Shown here in pieces: positions 10,006 to 19,407 of a DNA stretch of 64,000 bases (position 1 is the first letter of the stretch; each line of letters begins with the position of its first letter). The position numbers and the translations under genes are program-made. The notes beneath the pieces were generated by a model, which ran no database searches, was not told the origin of the DNA, and worked only from the letters and a program-made list of their open reading frames with translations. This stretch comes from Epithemia pelagica (taxonomy: Eukaryota > Bacillariophyta > Bacillariophyceae > Surirellales > Surirellaceae). The DNA is taken from contig OX337228.1 of assembly GCA_946965045.2 (NCBI GenBank), positions 6,882,001-6,946,000 on the forward strand, in the 5' to 3' direction.

Positions 10006-11770
10006 ATGACGAACAACATGAACGGGGAAAAAGAGAATGACAAAAGAGAGAAAAGTGATACTGATGATTTGAACATGGAAACCAAAGACAAAGGTAAAGA
10101 GTCGGTATCTGAAACAACTACCAATGGCACTGAGCCCCAAACTGATGAGAACGAAAAGAATACTAGCAAAAGCTTCAACGCCGAAGCTCGTCGTCGATTG
10201 AAGAATGAAGCCCGTTTGACATCGGGCATCGGTAAAGGGAAGGAGAAAACGCACAACTTGAATGTATTTTGGAACGAGATTTGGCCAAAACTGGAGGAAG
10301 CTGGTTGGACCAAGGTAAATTCGAAATTTTGGGTGGATTCTCTGAATGTGTGTGGTTTATTAGCAGTGCCTATAGCTGATATCGAAACCTAAACCTTGTT
10401 CCAGGTGGATGGAAGTGGTCCGCAGATTGGAAGTGTTACCTTTCTTCCTAAAGGAAGTTCCTTGAATGTCGATGCCACTCTAGTTTCCGAGACGGATCGC
10501 TATGATCGCGTCCGTGATGTACTGGATCGTCTCGAGGAAGGCCGATCGCAAACCGAAGCCGCCATTGCCAATCTCTATCGGACGCTTCAACACCAGAACG
10601 AGGATGATCCAGCAATTCCAAATAATACAACAACGACCACACCCACCTCTGCCTTGGCGTCTCCGACCAATCGACCATCCGCTCGTCACAATGTTCTACT
10701 ATCCCCTAAAATGGATTTGAGCTGGAAAGATGGTGGTCGGAATTTTCCACGCAAGAGTTCACAGATAGGGGCAGACTATCAAGTATTGGAACTTCCCAAA
10801 GTAGGGACCTTTGATGCCAGTTCCTCGCCAGAGTGAGTTGCTGTGTCACTTGTCTTGTGTTGAGAGGGACGCCTGCAGTATGGCCGAGAACTCACTAGTG
10901 TGATACACTATTTCCACTCCTATTGCTGTTGGTTACAGGTGCACTATATTGTGGGATGTGAAACAAGCCGCCAGCTTGCTGGATGAGGAAGGGGATTTGG
11001 CCATTTTTGAGGAGGTTCCTTGGAACAAACGTGAGGGTGCCTTGGAGTTGCTGGCGAAACGTAGCTATGTCCCGGGCGACGATTTCTTGAACGCCGTAAA
11101 TGCCTTACCCACTCACAATGGGTCCGACTGGTCCAACGAGAAAAAGACCAAGTTTAGCGAGTGCGTGTTTTCGTACCGTAAAAACCTGCATGAAGTGGGG
11201 ACCGCCATGGGAATTGACATGGCCTCGTGCTTGGCTCATTACTATGGTATTTTCAAACACACGGACGAATACCGTCTGGTCAAGACGGTGATTCGAGCCG
11301 AAAAGAGGGATAACAATGCCGCTGTCCAAGAGGGAGAGCCGGATGCCTGTGTGATTTGTGACGATGGCGGGGAACTTCTGATTTGTGATGGATGCGATCG
11401 GGAATATCACCGAGAGTGTTTGGATCCGCCTCTTCGAAGTGTTCCCGAAGGTCATTGGGAATGTGATGAATGCGTGAATCGAAAACTCATGTTGTTTCGG
11501 GATTATTTGATTCGTCAGTCGGGCCTCTTTGAGGTCAAGGACGATGACGAAGAGAATGAGGAAGATGCGACGTTCAAGCCCACGGCACAAACAGTCCAAG
11601 CAGTTCGCACCATGGCCATGGGGATCTCCAAACTGCTGGCGACACCGGTGGAAGAAGAACCAGCGACTGTCAAGGATGAAGTCATGGCAGACGCATCCTC
11701 TCCATCTCCTGTTGCCACGTCGGCTAACGAGAACGATTCCAGTGGTGGGGTACGGAAACGAAAGCGTTGA
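10006..11770 (+). CDS. ELM2-SANT-PHD finger chromatin protein
   Basis: Exons are 10006-10314, 10405-10832 and 10939-11770, about 522 residues; both junctions restore frame (GWTK+VDGSG and SSP-E-CTILWDV). The PHD finger is clear: CVICDDGGELLICDGCD, YHRECLDPPL and HWECDEC (C4HC3). Before it come an ELM2-like segment (ILWDVKQAASLL ... GALELLAKRSY) and a SANT-like helix bundle (KFSECVFSYRKNLHEVGTAMG ... CLAHYYGIFK). The first exons hold a charged N-terminus and a WPKLEEAGWTK motif frequent in diatom nuclear proteins. This combination is typical of histone-deacetylase corepressor subunits, so a nuclear chromatin role is likely. The C-terminus is acidic then basic (RKRKR), a possible nuclear signal. 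It is convergent with the following muniscin-like gene. Confidence 0.82.
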
Positions 11771-11896
11771 TGGGGGGGTGTGTATTTGGGTCAACAAGTA
11801 CAACCGAATGTTATTTTGATAGCGTGAGTGAAAACAAAATACGTTAGTGCTACAACATGTTCATTATTATCATCATCTCTCTATAGGCACGTTTGC

Positions 11897-13327
11897 TCAT
11901 GTCAATCGATGCAACAATCGGAAGGAATAGGATTTGGTGACGGATATATAACAGGGTGTTCCGTCCGCCTCTTGGACTTTGAAATCGACCGTGCTAATCT
12001 GATCCTCGGTCGACGAGCATCGGAGCAAGACGGGAAAGCGTACTTCGTTCCCCGTAATGGCTTTCCACAATTTGGCTTGAGCGCTGACCATGAAGGATTC
12101 GCCCTTGTTGAGAGAGTCGAGTTGGAACTTGATCAATCTCTTGAGGGGATCGTACGAACCTTCTCCTCGAACAATCTCAATCGAATCGGCATCGACAACT
12201 TCAGGAATGGCCACCACCAAGGTAAAGTCCTTCAAGTCGCCCTTGTTGGTCAGTTTGGACCGAACCTGCAAGGCAATCCGACAAGATGTGTCATGAATGG
12301 TCACTTTGCGTTCCAGCAAAATGGGCATGTGTTCCACCACCTGAGAAAAGGAATAGTGTAGGACGGGTGTATATCCCAGGTCGGATTTGGGCACTTGGAC
12401 CAGGTAGGCTTCATGCGTTTCATCGTCATCCTCGTGGTGGACGGCAATGGGTTCCAGGGAAGTGGTTTGGGGATCGGGTCGTAACTTGACCAGAGACGTC
12501 ATGGTATCATCGTGTGGTGGTGGTTTCAGAGCCGCAAGGACAAAGGGTGCATTCTTGAGAGCATCACTACATTGCACTTGTGCCAGAACCGTTCCTTCGA
12601 CGGCAATTTGACTGGCCACCATTTCCAAGGCCAAGGCCGACACTTCTTCCGACAAGGTGAGTTTGACAGTCATTTTGGGTGGCAATGCGGCTGCTGCCTT
12701 ATGGTGGTGATTGGAAGAATGGCTGACTGTCGTACCAGTTCGTGCTTGTTGTTTGGAACCACCCGTCGTCGTCGTCGTCGTCGTCGAGGTCCTGGGACGC
12801 ATGGTCTCGGGATCCAATACGGGGAGTGCGTCCAAGGTGGTGCGCGCCGCATCCAAGCGACGTTCCAGACTTTGTGGGTGTTGCATCGACTCGTCCTCCA
12901 CCAAGGATGACGAGGATGATGATTGTGTCGCATCACCTCCTCGAGGACGACCGGCGGTAAAGGCCGCAATTCCAAAGGGGTCCAGTGTGGAATCCATGGA
13001 ATTGCTCGTTGGTTGCGGTTGTTGTTGTTGTTGTTGTTGTTGTACGAGGGAGGCATGTTGTTGTTCGGCCGATTGGAGACGACCCGCATGCGTGGTGCGG
13101 CTGGGTGATTTGTGAACGGCCGGAGGACTTTGTGCCGCATGATTTTCGGCGTACCGTTGACTGTGATGCGAGGGAGACGCAGCATGGCGACGATCGTTTG
13201 GTTTCTTCTTGTCTTCGCCGACGGCCATCAAGACGGGTCGTCGAGACGACGAATGTGGCTTTTGACTGGCTTTGGCCGCTTCAATGCCAAACGGATCAAA
13301 GTGGGATGGAGCTTCGGTATTGGTCAT
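11897..13327 (-). CDS. Muniscin-like mu-homology-domain protein 1 (endocytic adaptor, tentative)
   Basis: One frame of 476 residues. Two DPFGI motifs (near residues 11 and 116) resemble DPF peptides that bind the AP-2 alpha appendage. A low-complexity linker contains polyQ (8) and polyT/polyS runs. The C-terminal 260 residues form a beta-rich domain ending SYDPLKRLIKFQLDSLNKGE and SFRLLHRLT, comparable to the mu-homology domain of muniscins/stonins/FCHo proteins. Such proteins seed clathrin-coated pits at the plasma membrane. The assignment rests on motif spacing and on similarity to its neighbour at 13966 (VWDDLKRTISWVIPKIEPGE at the equivalent place), not on a profile search. It is head-to-head with that paralog. 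Confidence 0.62.
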   Translation of the reverse strand: MTNTEAPSHFDPFGIEAAKASQKPHSSSRRPVLMAVGEDKKKPNDRRHAASPSHHSQRYAENHAAQSPPAVHKSPSRTTHAGRLQSAEQQHASLVQQQQQQQQPQPTSNSMDSTLDPFGIAAFTAGRPRGGDATQSSSSSSLVEDESMQHPQSLERRLDAARTTLDALPVLDPETMRPRTSTTTTTTTGGSKQQARTGTTVSHSSNHHHKAAAALPPKMTVKLTLSEEVSALALEMVASQIAVEGTVLAQVQCSDALKNAPFVLAALKPPPHDDTMTSLVKLRPDPQTTSLEPIAVHHEDDDETHEAYLVQVPKSDLGYTPVLHYSFSQVVEHMPILLERKVTIHDTSCRIALQVRSKLTNKGDLKDFTLVVAIPEVVDADSIEIVRGEGSYDPLKRLIKFQLDSLNKGESFMVSAQAKLWKAITGNEVRFPVLLRCSSTEDQISTVDFKVQEADGTPCYISVTKSYSFRLLHRLT

Positions 13328-13965
13328 ATTGATATATTTGCTCTCCTTGGGAATTCAACCCTTGAGTTTACAGCCAATCTATATACCAATGGCTAGTGTG
13401 CAATCCAGGAGCGATCAAAGACGAATCCAACACCGAGATTGTCGAACTCTGGTTCGTGAGAGAAAGAGGTGAGGAGATGTTGGATTCGCGAGCCGGCCTA
13501 TGGTGGGACCAGTCGGATTTTGCACCGACTCCCGATGCGAGACTATTGCCCCCAGCCAAATTTGGTCCCGACTCTTGAGGTATGGCCTGCGCGGAAGGAG
13601 TAGTTTGATCCCGATAGCCGAGCAAGTTCTACAAAGAACGGCATACTTAGTAGCTTTTATTGTAGAGCGTGTGGCGATCCATGACTATTGCCCAGCCAAT
13701 ATCAGAAGGATCCAACGGATGGGAAACACACACAAGAAGTGCAACCATCATACAGAAAACAAAACAACCACCACCAACCACCTAAATGGACATTGTACTT
13801 GTACCTTAGACGGCATCATCGTCCAGTCCACTGCTTCAGAAGTGCACCGAACTTGCTTCGGAGCCGCGCATCTTTTGCTTCTTCTTGGTTATCCCCCAGC
13901 TCTTGGATTGCATCTTTTCGTGTTTCACAACAAGTGTATTCTAGACGAGCCCCAGCAGTCCAACC
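13328..13965. other. Intergenic between the two muniscin-like paralogs
   Basis: 638 bp between divergent start codons. Short open frames exist on both strands (for example around 13368-13625) but they lack family resemblance and splice logic. The A/C-rich stretch before 13966 looks like a 5' leader. No repeat or RNA gene recognised. Confidence 0.45.
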
Positions 13966-15246
13966 ATGGCTTTGGAAACAAGCACCCACTCCTCGTCGTT
14001 GGGACATGCGAACCAAAACGACGCCAACCATGCCGGAACCGATCCCTGGTCGGATAAGACGTGGGGTCCGGATGCATTGACCAATTTTGACACTGTCAAT
14101 ACATCACACGATGCCTTGTTTCCCTTTTCCACCGAAGCCGGAGACCTCCTCGAAACAGCCACGGATTTCTTTTCGGACGAAACCAACATGTTTCGCAATA
14201 CCAGCCAGCAAACCAAACCATTCACAGAGTCTCCATCCCAATCCACAACAACACCCACCAAATCCAAAGGCGAGTCAAGCTTTTCTCCCTCTTCGACTCT
14301 TGGCAGCAGCAGTCCTTCTTCCGGTCTGGTACGAGTCGCGGTGCACGAACAAGTATCGGCCCTGTACGATGGAGTCACGGACGAACCAACCTGTCATGTG
14401 GAAGGGTCCATCTATGTCCAACCCACGGAAGATTTGCAAGCCAAGACCTTTTTACTCGTGATTCGCGATGCCGACGGCCATGTGGCCCATTGGAAAGACT
14501 GGTCCTCGACCTGTCAAAACGTGACCGATTCGGTCCCCCGCAAAGGAGGCATGCATCGAAGCGATCGAGTTCTTCGAATCACTACCAAATCGCCCGAGGA
14601 ACAACGATCGCCTGACGTATTAGTACCCGAGGATACACTGGTGGCCCAATACATTTGTACGGACCGAGTACGACCCGTACCAATGGTAAGTCCGTCCTTC
14701 CTTGTGTGGTGTGGTGTGTCGATCCGAATGGCACGGTCGTTTGGGGTACAGGATATCTCACACCACATTTGCACTTGTGTGTGTGTGTGTGAAACTACTA
14801 CCTAGTTGATCAAAAGCCGCGTTGTGACCAACCAGAGATATTGTCGCGTGGGATTCAAGATACGAGCCAACCCCAGCAACACACTGGCCTTGACCAGGGT
14901 CGTTCTCTTGTTGGCCGTTCCGCCTCATATTGAAGGACGAACGGCCAAAATGTCGCGCAAGGGAGGTGTCTGGGATGACCTGAAACGAACCATTAGCTGG
15001 GTGATTCCCAAAATAGAACCAGGAGAAGCCCTCGAAGTCCAAGCGCAATTTGAAGGACCGGGAACCGACGGCACGCAGGAGAATAGTCATGCACCGCCTC
15101 GATTTCCTATATTGGCACGCGGAGACTATGCGGAAACCTATAGTTCGGTAGCCGTCAAAAAGTCCGATGTCCGAGATGGCTTGTCGCATCCCATTTATTC
15201 TCTCAAAATCAATCGATCGGGCCGAGTGCTTCATAGAAAAGTGTAA
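13966..15246 (+). CDS. Muniscin-like mu-homology-domain protein 2
   Basis: Exons are 13966-14685 and 14806-15246 (GTAAGT...CCTAG), about 386 residues; the splice joins RPVPM to LIKSRVVTN. The N-terminal 120 residues are Ser/Thr-rich with DPW and NxF-like short peptides typical of endocytic adaptors. The rest is a beta-rich domain with GGVWDDLKRTISWVIP, equivalent to SYDPLKRLIKFQLD in the minus-strand neighbour, and a similar C-terminal signature (HPIYSLKINRSGRVLHRKV). This supports an inverted gene duplication followed by divergence. The intron contains a (TG)n run. Function (membrane/cargo adaptor) is inferred. Confidence 0.6.
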
Positions 15247-15630
15247 CAACAGGCAGCGTATGAACCTATAGAATAGACGTCATACGATCACAGCAGCACA
15301 GTATATTCACATTGTTCCGGTATTAGATGTATCCATATTGTTCGACGTCGGCTTGGTCGCATCCCTAGCTAAGAGTAGGTGAATGAAGATGAGGCAGGAG
15401 TAGCTGCCATAGCTTCATGGATTGGGCGACCGACGCGCATTGGCCGGGTCGAATCCCGAAAACGCGCCAGGCGAGCCTTTAACGCTCCATACGCCTACCT
15501 ACGACGAGAGCGAGACTCTCTACCTTTCTCGATTGCGCTTTTTGAAAGAGAGGAGCACAACTGGTTGTGTGGATTGGACAGCCATCCATTCGTCTTCCAA
15601 GTGAACCATTGACTTTTTGCGTTGGGCATC
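15247..15630. other. Intergenic
   Basis: 384 bp with stops in all long frames. A T-loop-like GTCGAATCCC around 15450 was tested for a tRNA; no acceptor or D arm could be paired. Nothing else is supported. Confidence 0.45.
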
Positions 15631-16030
15631 ATGACATACCGAACCAGAGGGAGATCAATGATCGAGGTCATATTGGTAAGACTGGTGTGGAAATTATAGA
15701 CTGGGATTGGGTGGTCGAAAAATCTCGAATGACAATGCAATCCACACAGCTCTGTTCTCACGCCATCTCGTCGTCACCAAAATTCGCCATCATCTTGTCA
15801 TGTTCCTTCCTTCATTTCTGTGTGTACAGGCCATTTGTTTTGTCACATTTTTGGTCGGATTCATCACTGTATTGTGTGTCGGAAATTATTTCAGAGCAAA
15901 GAGGGCACAAGAACGGCAACGGCAAAGAAGGCTGGCCAAATTAGCATCCTATCCACAAGAGGGCAACGGGGTTGCTCCTGGAGGTTCCTATGAAGCACCA
16001 GCCTCTATCGAACAAGGAGTTCAAGCATGA
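15631..16030 (+). CDS. Small single-pass membrane protein (81 aa), split by one intron
   Basis: Exon 1, 15631-15675, encodes 15 residues (MTYRTRGRSMIEVIL). A GTAAGA donor and a TGTGTACAG acceptor remove 15676-15829, and exon 2 runs 15830-16030. The joined protein has a continuous hydrophobic helix across the junction (IEVILAICFVTFLVGFITVL, about residues 11-30), then a strongly basic, Gln/Arg-rich juxtamembrane segment (RAKRAQERQRQRR) and a short Gly/Pro/Glu tail. The junction inside the helix, with consensus splice sites and frame kept, is the main evidence. No family is recognised; length and topology resemble small integral membrane microproteins. It sits between the muniscin-like gene and the convergent eIF4E gene. 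Confidence 0.55.
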
Positions 16031-16336
16031 TGATGATGATGAGCAAGTCCAACTGGATGCTGACTATGCGAACGCTCGCCTACTGTACCAATATCGGAAT
16101 CACGGCTTGTTTGACATTGCTGCAAACCAATGCCGTGGTCTATGTGTTTCATGCCCACACGCTGAATCGTTTTGTGCCCAAATGATAGACGCCAAAACAC
16201 GTTGTAACAATCCATAAATCTACGGAAGATCCTATTATAAGAAGCAACTCATTCCTCGATCATGTAGTGGATCTTATGGCCTAGGTGATTTTTACGGATG
16301 GCAAGTCTTGATCGAAAGTTCCCGGACTCTGTGATT

Positions 16337-17176
16337 CTACACTTCGAAATGAACATCGATGCGAAAGGACCGTCCAGTTGCTGCTGCGTCTTTATGAGTC
16401 TGATACCTCAACGAGGTCTTCTCCATGTCCAAAGCTTTTTTCCAACGTTCCCCGATTCGAACACATATTTCTTTATTTCCAGTTTTCAACCATAGCGCAA
16501 TTCGGTCTTGACTCTTGCGTACCGATACGACTGCACCACAGATTTGATCACCCGTAGCATCCATCGTTTCACCCAAGACCGCCAACACGGTGAATAGCCA
16601 ATACTCGTCCAATTTCGTTACAAAATGGGCATCCGCTTTCCGATTTTTCCCACCCTTTCCCTTCCCATTGTTTTGATTCGCCTGTTGTTGGGGTTGTTTC
16701 GGTTTGGGAAGTGTCAATAGAAATTTCCCTCCATCCAGATTGGACGGGTGCTCCCACGCCGGTTGAATACCTTCACGAAAGACAGAGTAATTGGAGCTGA
16801 CCGAAATCATGGAAGGAGGAAGAACGTTGTTGTACACCCTCCAAAAGTGCTCCACGGTCCGAAAGGTCGCGATTTGTTTCAGGTTTTCTTTCCAGTCACT
16901 TCCGGCAGGGGCGATTTTCGGATTGTCAAACCACAACGTCCAAGAACCGTGCAATGGTGTTGAAGACGAAAGAGGCTTGGCTGGTGAAACTACATCAGAG
17001 ACTTCTGGTGTACCCTGCTGTTCCGTTGACACGGGAGGGTTCTCCGTTGACGCGGACGATTGGACAGTCTCCGATGTGCCATTGTCAATTTCTGCTGATG
17101 TTGCCGTAACATCACTCGACTGTGGAGTCTCCTCTTGTTTCCTTCCCTTGGATTTGTTTCGTTTGTTATTGGCCAT
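16337..17176 (-). CDS. EIF4E: Translation initiation factor eIF4E family, mRNA cap binding
   Basis: Single exon, 279 residues. After a charged N-terminus of about 75 residues comes the eIF4E fold: TPLHGSWTLWFDNP, SDWKENL (cap-stacking Trp56 equivalent), TVEHFWRVYNNV (eIF4G/4E-BP-binding face), GIQPAWEHP (Trp102-Glu103 equivalent), QICGAVVSVRKSQDRIALW and RYQTHKDAAATGR. It binds the m7G cap and recruits eIF4G. Relative to the canonical factor, GGRW is GGKF, and there is a Gln/Gly/Lys-rich insertion (PKQPQQQANQNNGKGKGG) between two strands, suggesting a divergent class. It is divergent (286 bp) from the lumen-protein gene. Confidence 0.93.
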   Translation of the reverse strand: MANNKRNKSKGRKQEETPQSSDVTATSAEIDNGTSETVQSSASTENPPVSTEQQGTPEVSDVVSPAKPLSSSTPLHGSWTLWFDNPKIAPAGSDWKENLKQIATFRTVEHFWRVYNNVLPPSMISVSSNYSVFREGIQPAWEHPSNLDGGKFLLTLPKPKQPQQQANQNNGKGKGGKNRKADAHFVTKLDEYWLFTVLAVLGETMDATGDQICGAVVSVRKSQDRIALWLKTGNKEICVRIGERWKKALDMEKTSLRYQTHKDAAATGRSFRIDVHFEV

Positions 17177-17462
17177 GACAACTCAAGGCTTCAAGCAAGG
17201 GTCTCTTTTATATACGGGGCCGTTGTTTTCTGATCTATTCAAGTTGTCCAACTTTCTCTTGAAAGCCTTTCTTTATTGTGCTTCTGTGGCCTCGGTGGTA
17301 GTCGTTGATCAACAACAGTCGCGCTTTGCGCAATCGAAAATCGAACACGTATTTCATTCAGTCACGAGTCGTCACCGATTCTCTCGCATTCCATCACGAG
17401 TCACGAGCCGTGTTGAAAAAGTATCCAACAAAGATTCGAAGTCTTGCAGCAATTGGTTCACC

Positions 17463-18309
17463 ATGAAGATCATTCGAAATACCGTTTGTTTCGCTGTGCT
17501 ATTCCAACAATGCGATGGATTCGCTTTCCAATCTCCGACGTGTGGTTCCACTTGTCTTCATGCCTTCAGATCCTCTGAAGCTGACACACACGAAGATCCA
17601 GGATCTCCCTCCATGTCACGGAGAAGACTCCTGGATGGACTTTCGAAGGTACCCATTGTCACGGTTGGTGCGGTAGCCCTTGTTTCTCCACTGGATCGTG
17701 CCGAGGCATCAGGAGGGGCAACAGCAGGCGGTACGTTCACGCTACATCAAATAATGTCACGATCGTATCATTTCCATGTTCTTCAAACTCGCTAATGCCC
17801 TGTTGTGCAACTTTACCACGGTAACAGGCGCTTACTTGCTCAGTGCCAAGCAGCGTTACAATGAACGGGTCAAGAGTGGGATTGCAGGATTCTTGGCGTT
17901 ACAGCCCCTTTTGGAAAGCGGCGATATTGGTGGTATTCGTTCCTACTTCACGAGTGAAGATGCGGGCTCATGGAAAGATTTGACGACAGCTGGATATCTT
18001 TTGGCCAACGCATTTCGTCGCAATTCCACAGCGGCCCCGGACTCGCTGCCCTCTGTTAAGGTAAGATGAGGAGTATCATACGCTGCACCAAGGTGTTTCC
18101 TGTGATGAAACTTACTTTGTCCTTGTATGTTCTTGTATTGTCTGTAGGCATGGAAAGCGTTTGCTGCTCAAGTTGAGAAAACGACAGCCGCCCTCAAGAA
18201 AAAAGACACCACGGCAGCTCTCTCAGCGTACCAAACTGCCCTTGGGCTATTGGACGAGTACCTAGAAAAGGTGGAACTTCCTTCTGCAAAGGAGATTGGA
18301 GGGAGCTAG
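17463..18309 (+). CDS. Thylakoid-lumen protein of PsbQ/Psb31 type (tentative family)
   Basis: Exons are 17463-17730, 17828-18060 and 18148-18309, giving 220 residues; junctions TAG-G-AYLL and PSVK+AWKAF keep frame. The N-terminus is tripartite: signal peptide with GFAF plastid motif, then a twin-arginine lumen signal (RRRLLDGLSKVPIVTVGAVALV ... AEA, processing near residue 82). The mature part is helical (RYNERVKSGIAGFLAL, DLTTAGYLLANAFRRN, KAFAAQVEKTTAALKK, YQTALGLLDEYLEKVELP), a four-helix-bundle pattern like the photosystem II extrinsic proteins PsbQ and Psb31. Lumen targeting is well supported; the exact subunit name is inference. Confidence 0.72.
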
Positions 18310-18786
18310 GCACAAGCACAACCCGAAGATGAGCACAAGGAATGCATTCACCGATGCTCGTTTTAGTTCATATGTTTGTCACTCGAGCAAGCCTGAAGTC
18401 CCTAACTAGCTGGAAATGCCGTATCGTTATGAATGGCTTGAGTATCCACTACTCCTAAAAATTTTAGGAGTAGGAGTAGTAAGTTCCAGGTAGAGGCTAT
18501 TTCGTTCACATGCTTCAATCTTGATTCCCGATTATATCCACGCCAGACAGACGGGAATGCTGGCGTGATTTAGCCGTGACATTAAATAACTCTGTGAAGA
18601 CATCAATGCCGGCTCGATGTGCTCCCAAACCTACTTCAAAATTACAGAGCGGTCGTCTACCTACTCCCCGCTCGCAATTTTGGCGAAAGAGTAGCCTGCT
18701 TTCCATTTTTTCTTTTGAACTCGCGGCTGTCATTTCTTGTTTGATCCGTGAACGACGACTTGCATTATCCACACCAGACACCAACC
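18310..18786. other. Intergenic with a short perfect palindrome
   Basis: 477 bp without a supported gene. Around 18451-18480 lies actcctaaaa followed by attttaggagt, an inverted repeat of about ten bases per arm, directly extended by a further ggagtag. It could form a short hairpin at the end of the preceding transcript. Confidence 0.5.
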
Positions 18787-19236
18787 ATGGCTGAAAAGAC
18801 ACTGACCGACAACCTACCAATGAACATTGCCACGATCTCCGCTGGTTTCGAAAAAGGAGATTTCCTTGTGCGAGAAGAACAAGGAAACCGCGTCTATTTC
18901 GACTTTTTCGAAGAGGTGAGCAACAACAAAACCGAACATGGACTCCATGACAGTTTTCTCACGACGTGCCTTGTATCACTTTTGTGACAGGCTTTCAACT
19001 ACATTTCCAACAAAGGATATTCCCGAATGAGCCGTGATGACGAGAAACATTGGGTAGACTTGATGAATGTCATCCACGACAGTGTCAAGGGAGGCATGAA
19101 ATACAACACTGGTACTCTTCTTATGGTTCTCTCTCGACCAGTCCCAGAGGGCTTGTCTTCTATTGAAAAGACAGAAAAGCCCCAGAAAAAGGCAGCCACT
19201 CCGGCCAAACCTGATACAAAGTCATTGAATCCTTGA
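18787..19236 (+). CDS. Small conserved-looking protein of unknown function (124 aa)
   Basis: Exons are 18787-18915 and 18991-19236 (GTGAGC...GACAG), joining FDFFEE to AFNYISNKGY. Features seen: a mixed alpha/beta core with regular charge pattern (GDFLVREEQGNRVYFDFFEEAF, KHWVDLMNVIHDSVKGG) and a Lys/Pro/Ala-rich tail. There is no signal peptide, membrane segment or known catalytic motif. The codon pattern and the frame-preserving intron argue for a real gene. I do not recognise the family. It is convergent with the SAP-domain gene. Confidence 0.65.
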
Positions 19237-19407
19237 TTATGACATCTTGGGCGCCCTTGGAGATTGAGTTCACTGGTTCTATCTCGTATCGGCAGCCTCG
19301 CAAGATTTGGGTTCGATGGCTATAATATGGCCTCAGATTGATCGGCTTTCGTCATGGCACATGTTGAATTTGATTCATTCCATTATTAGTTTGTTTATCT
19401 TACATAT

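Noticed and set aside
15440-15480. T-loop-like GTCGAATCCC, possible tRNA
   Set aside because: No acceptor, D or anticodon stem can be paired around it.
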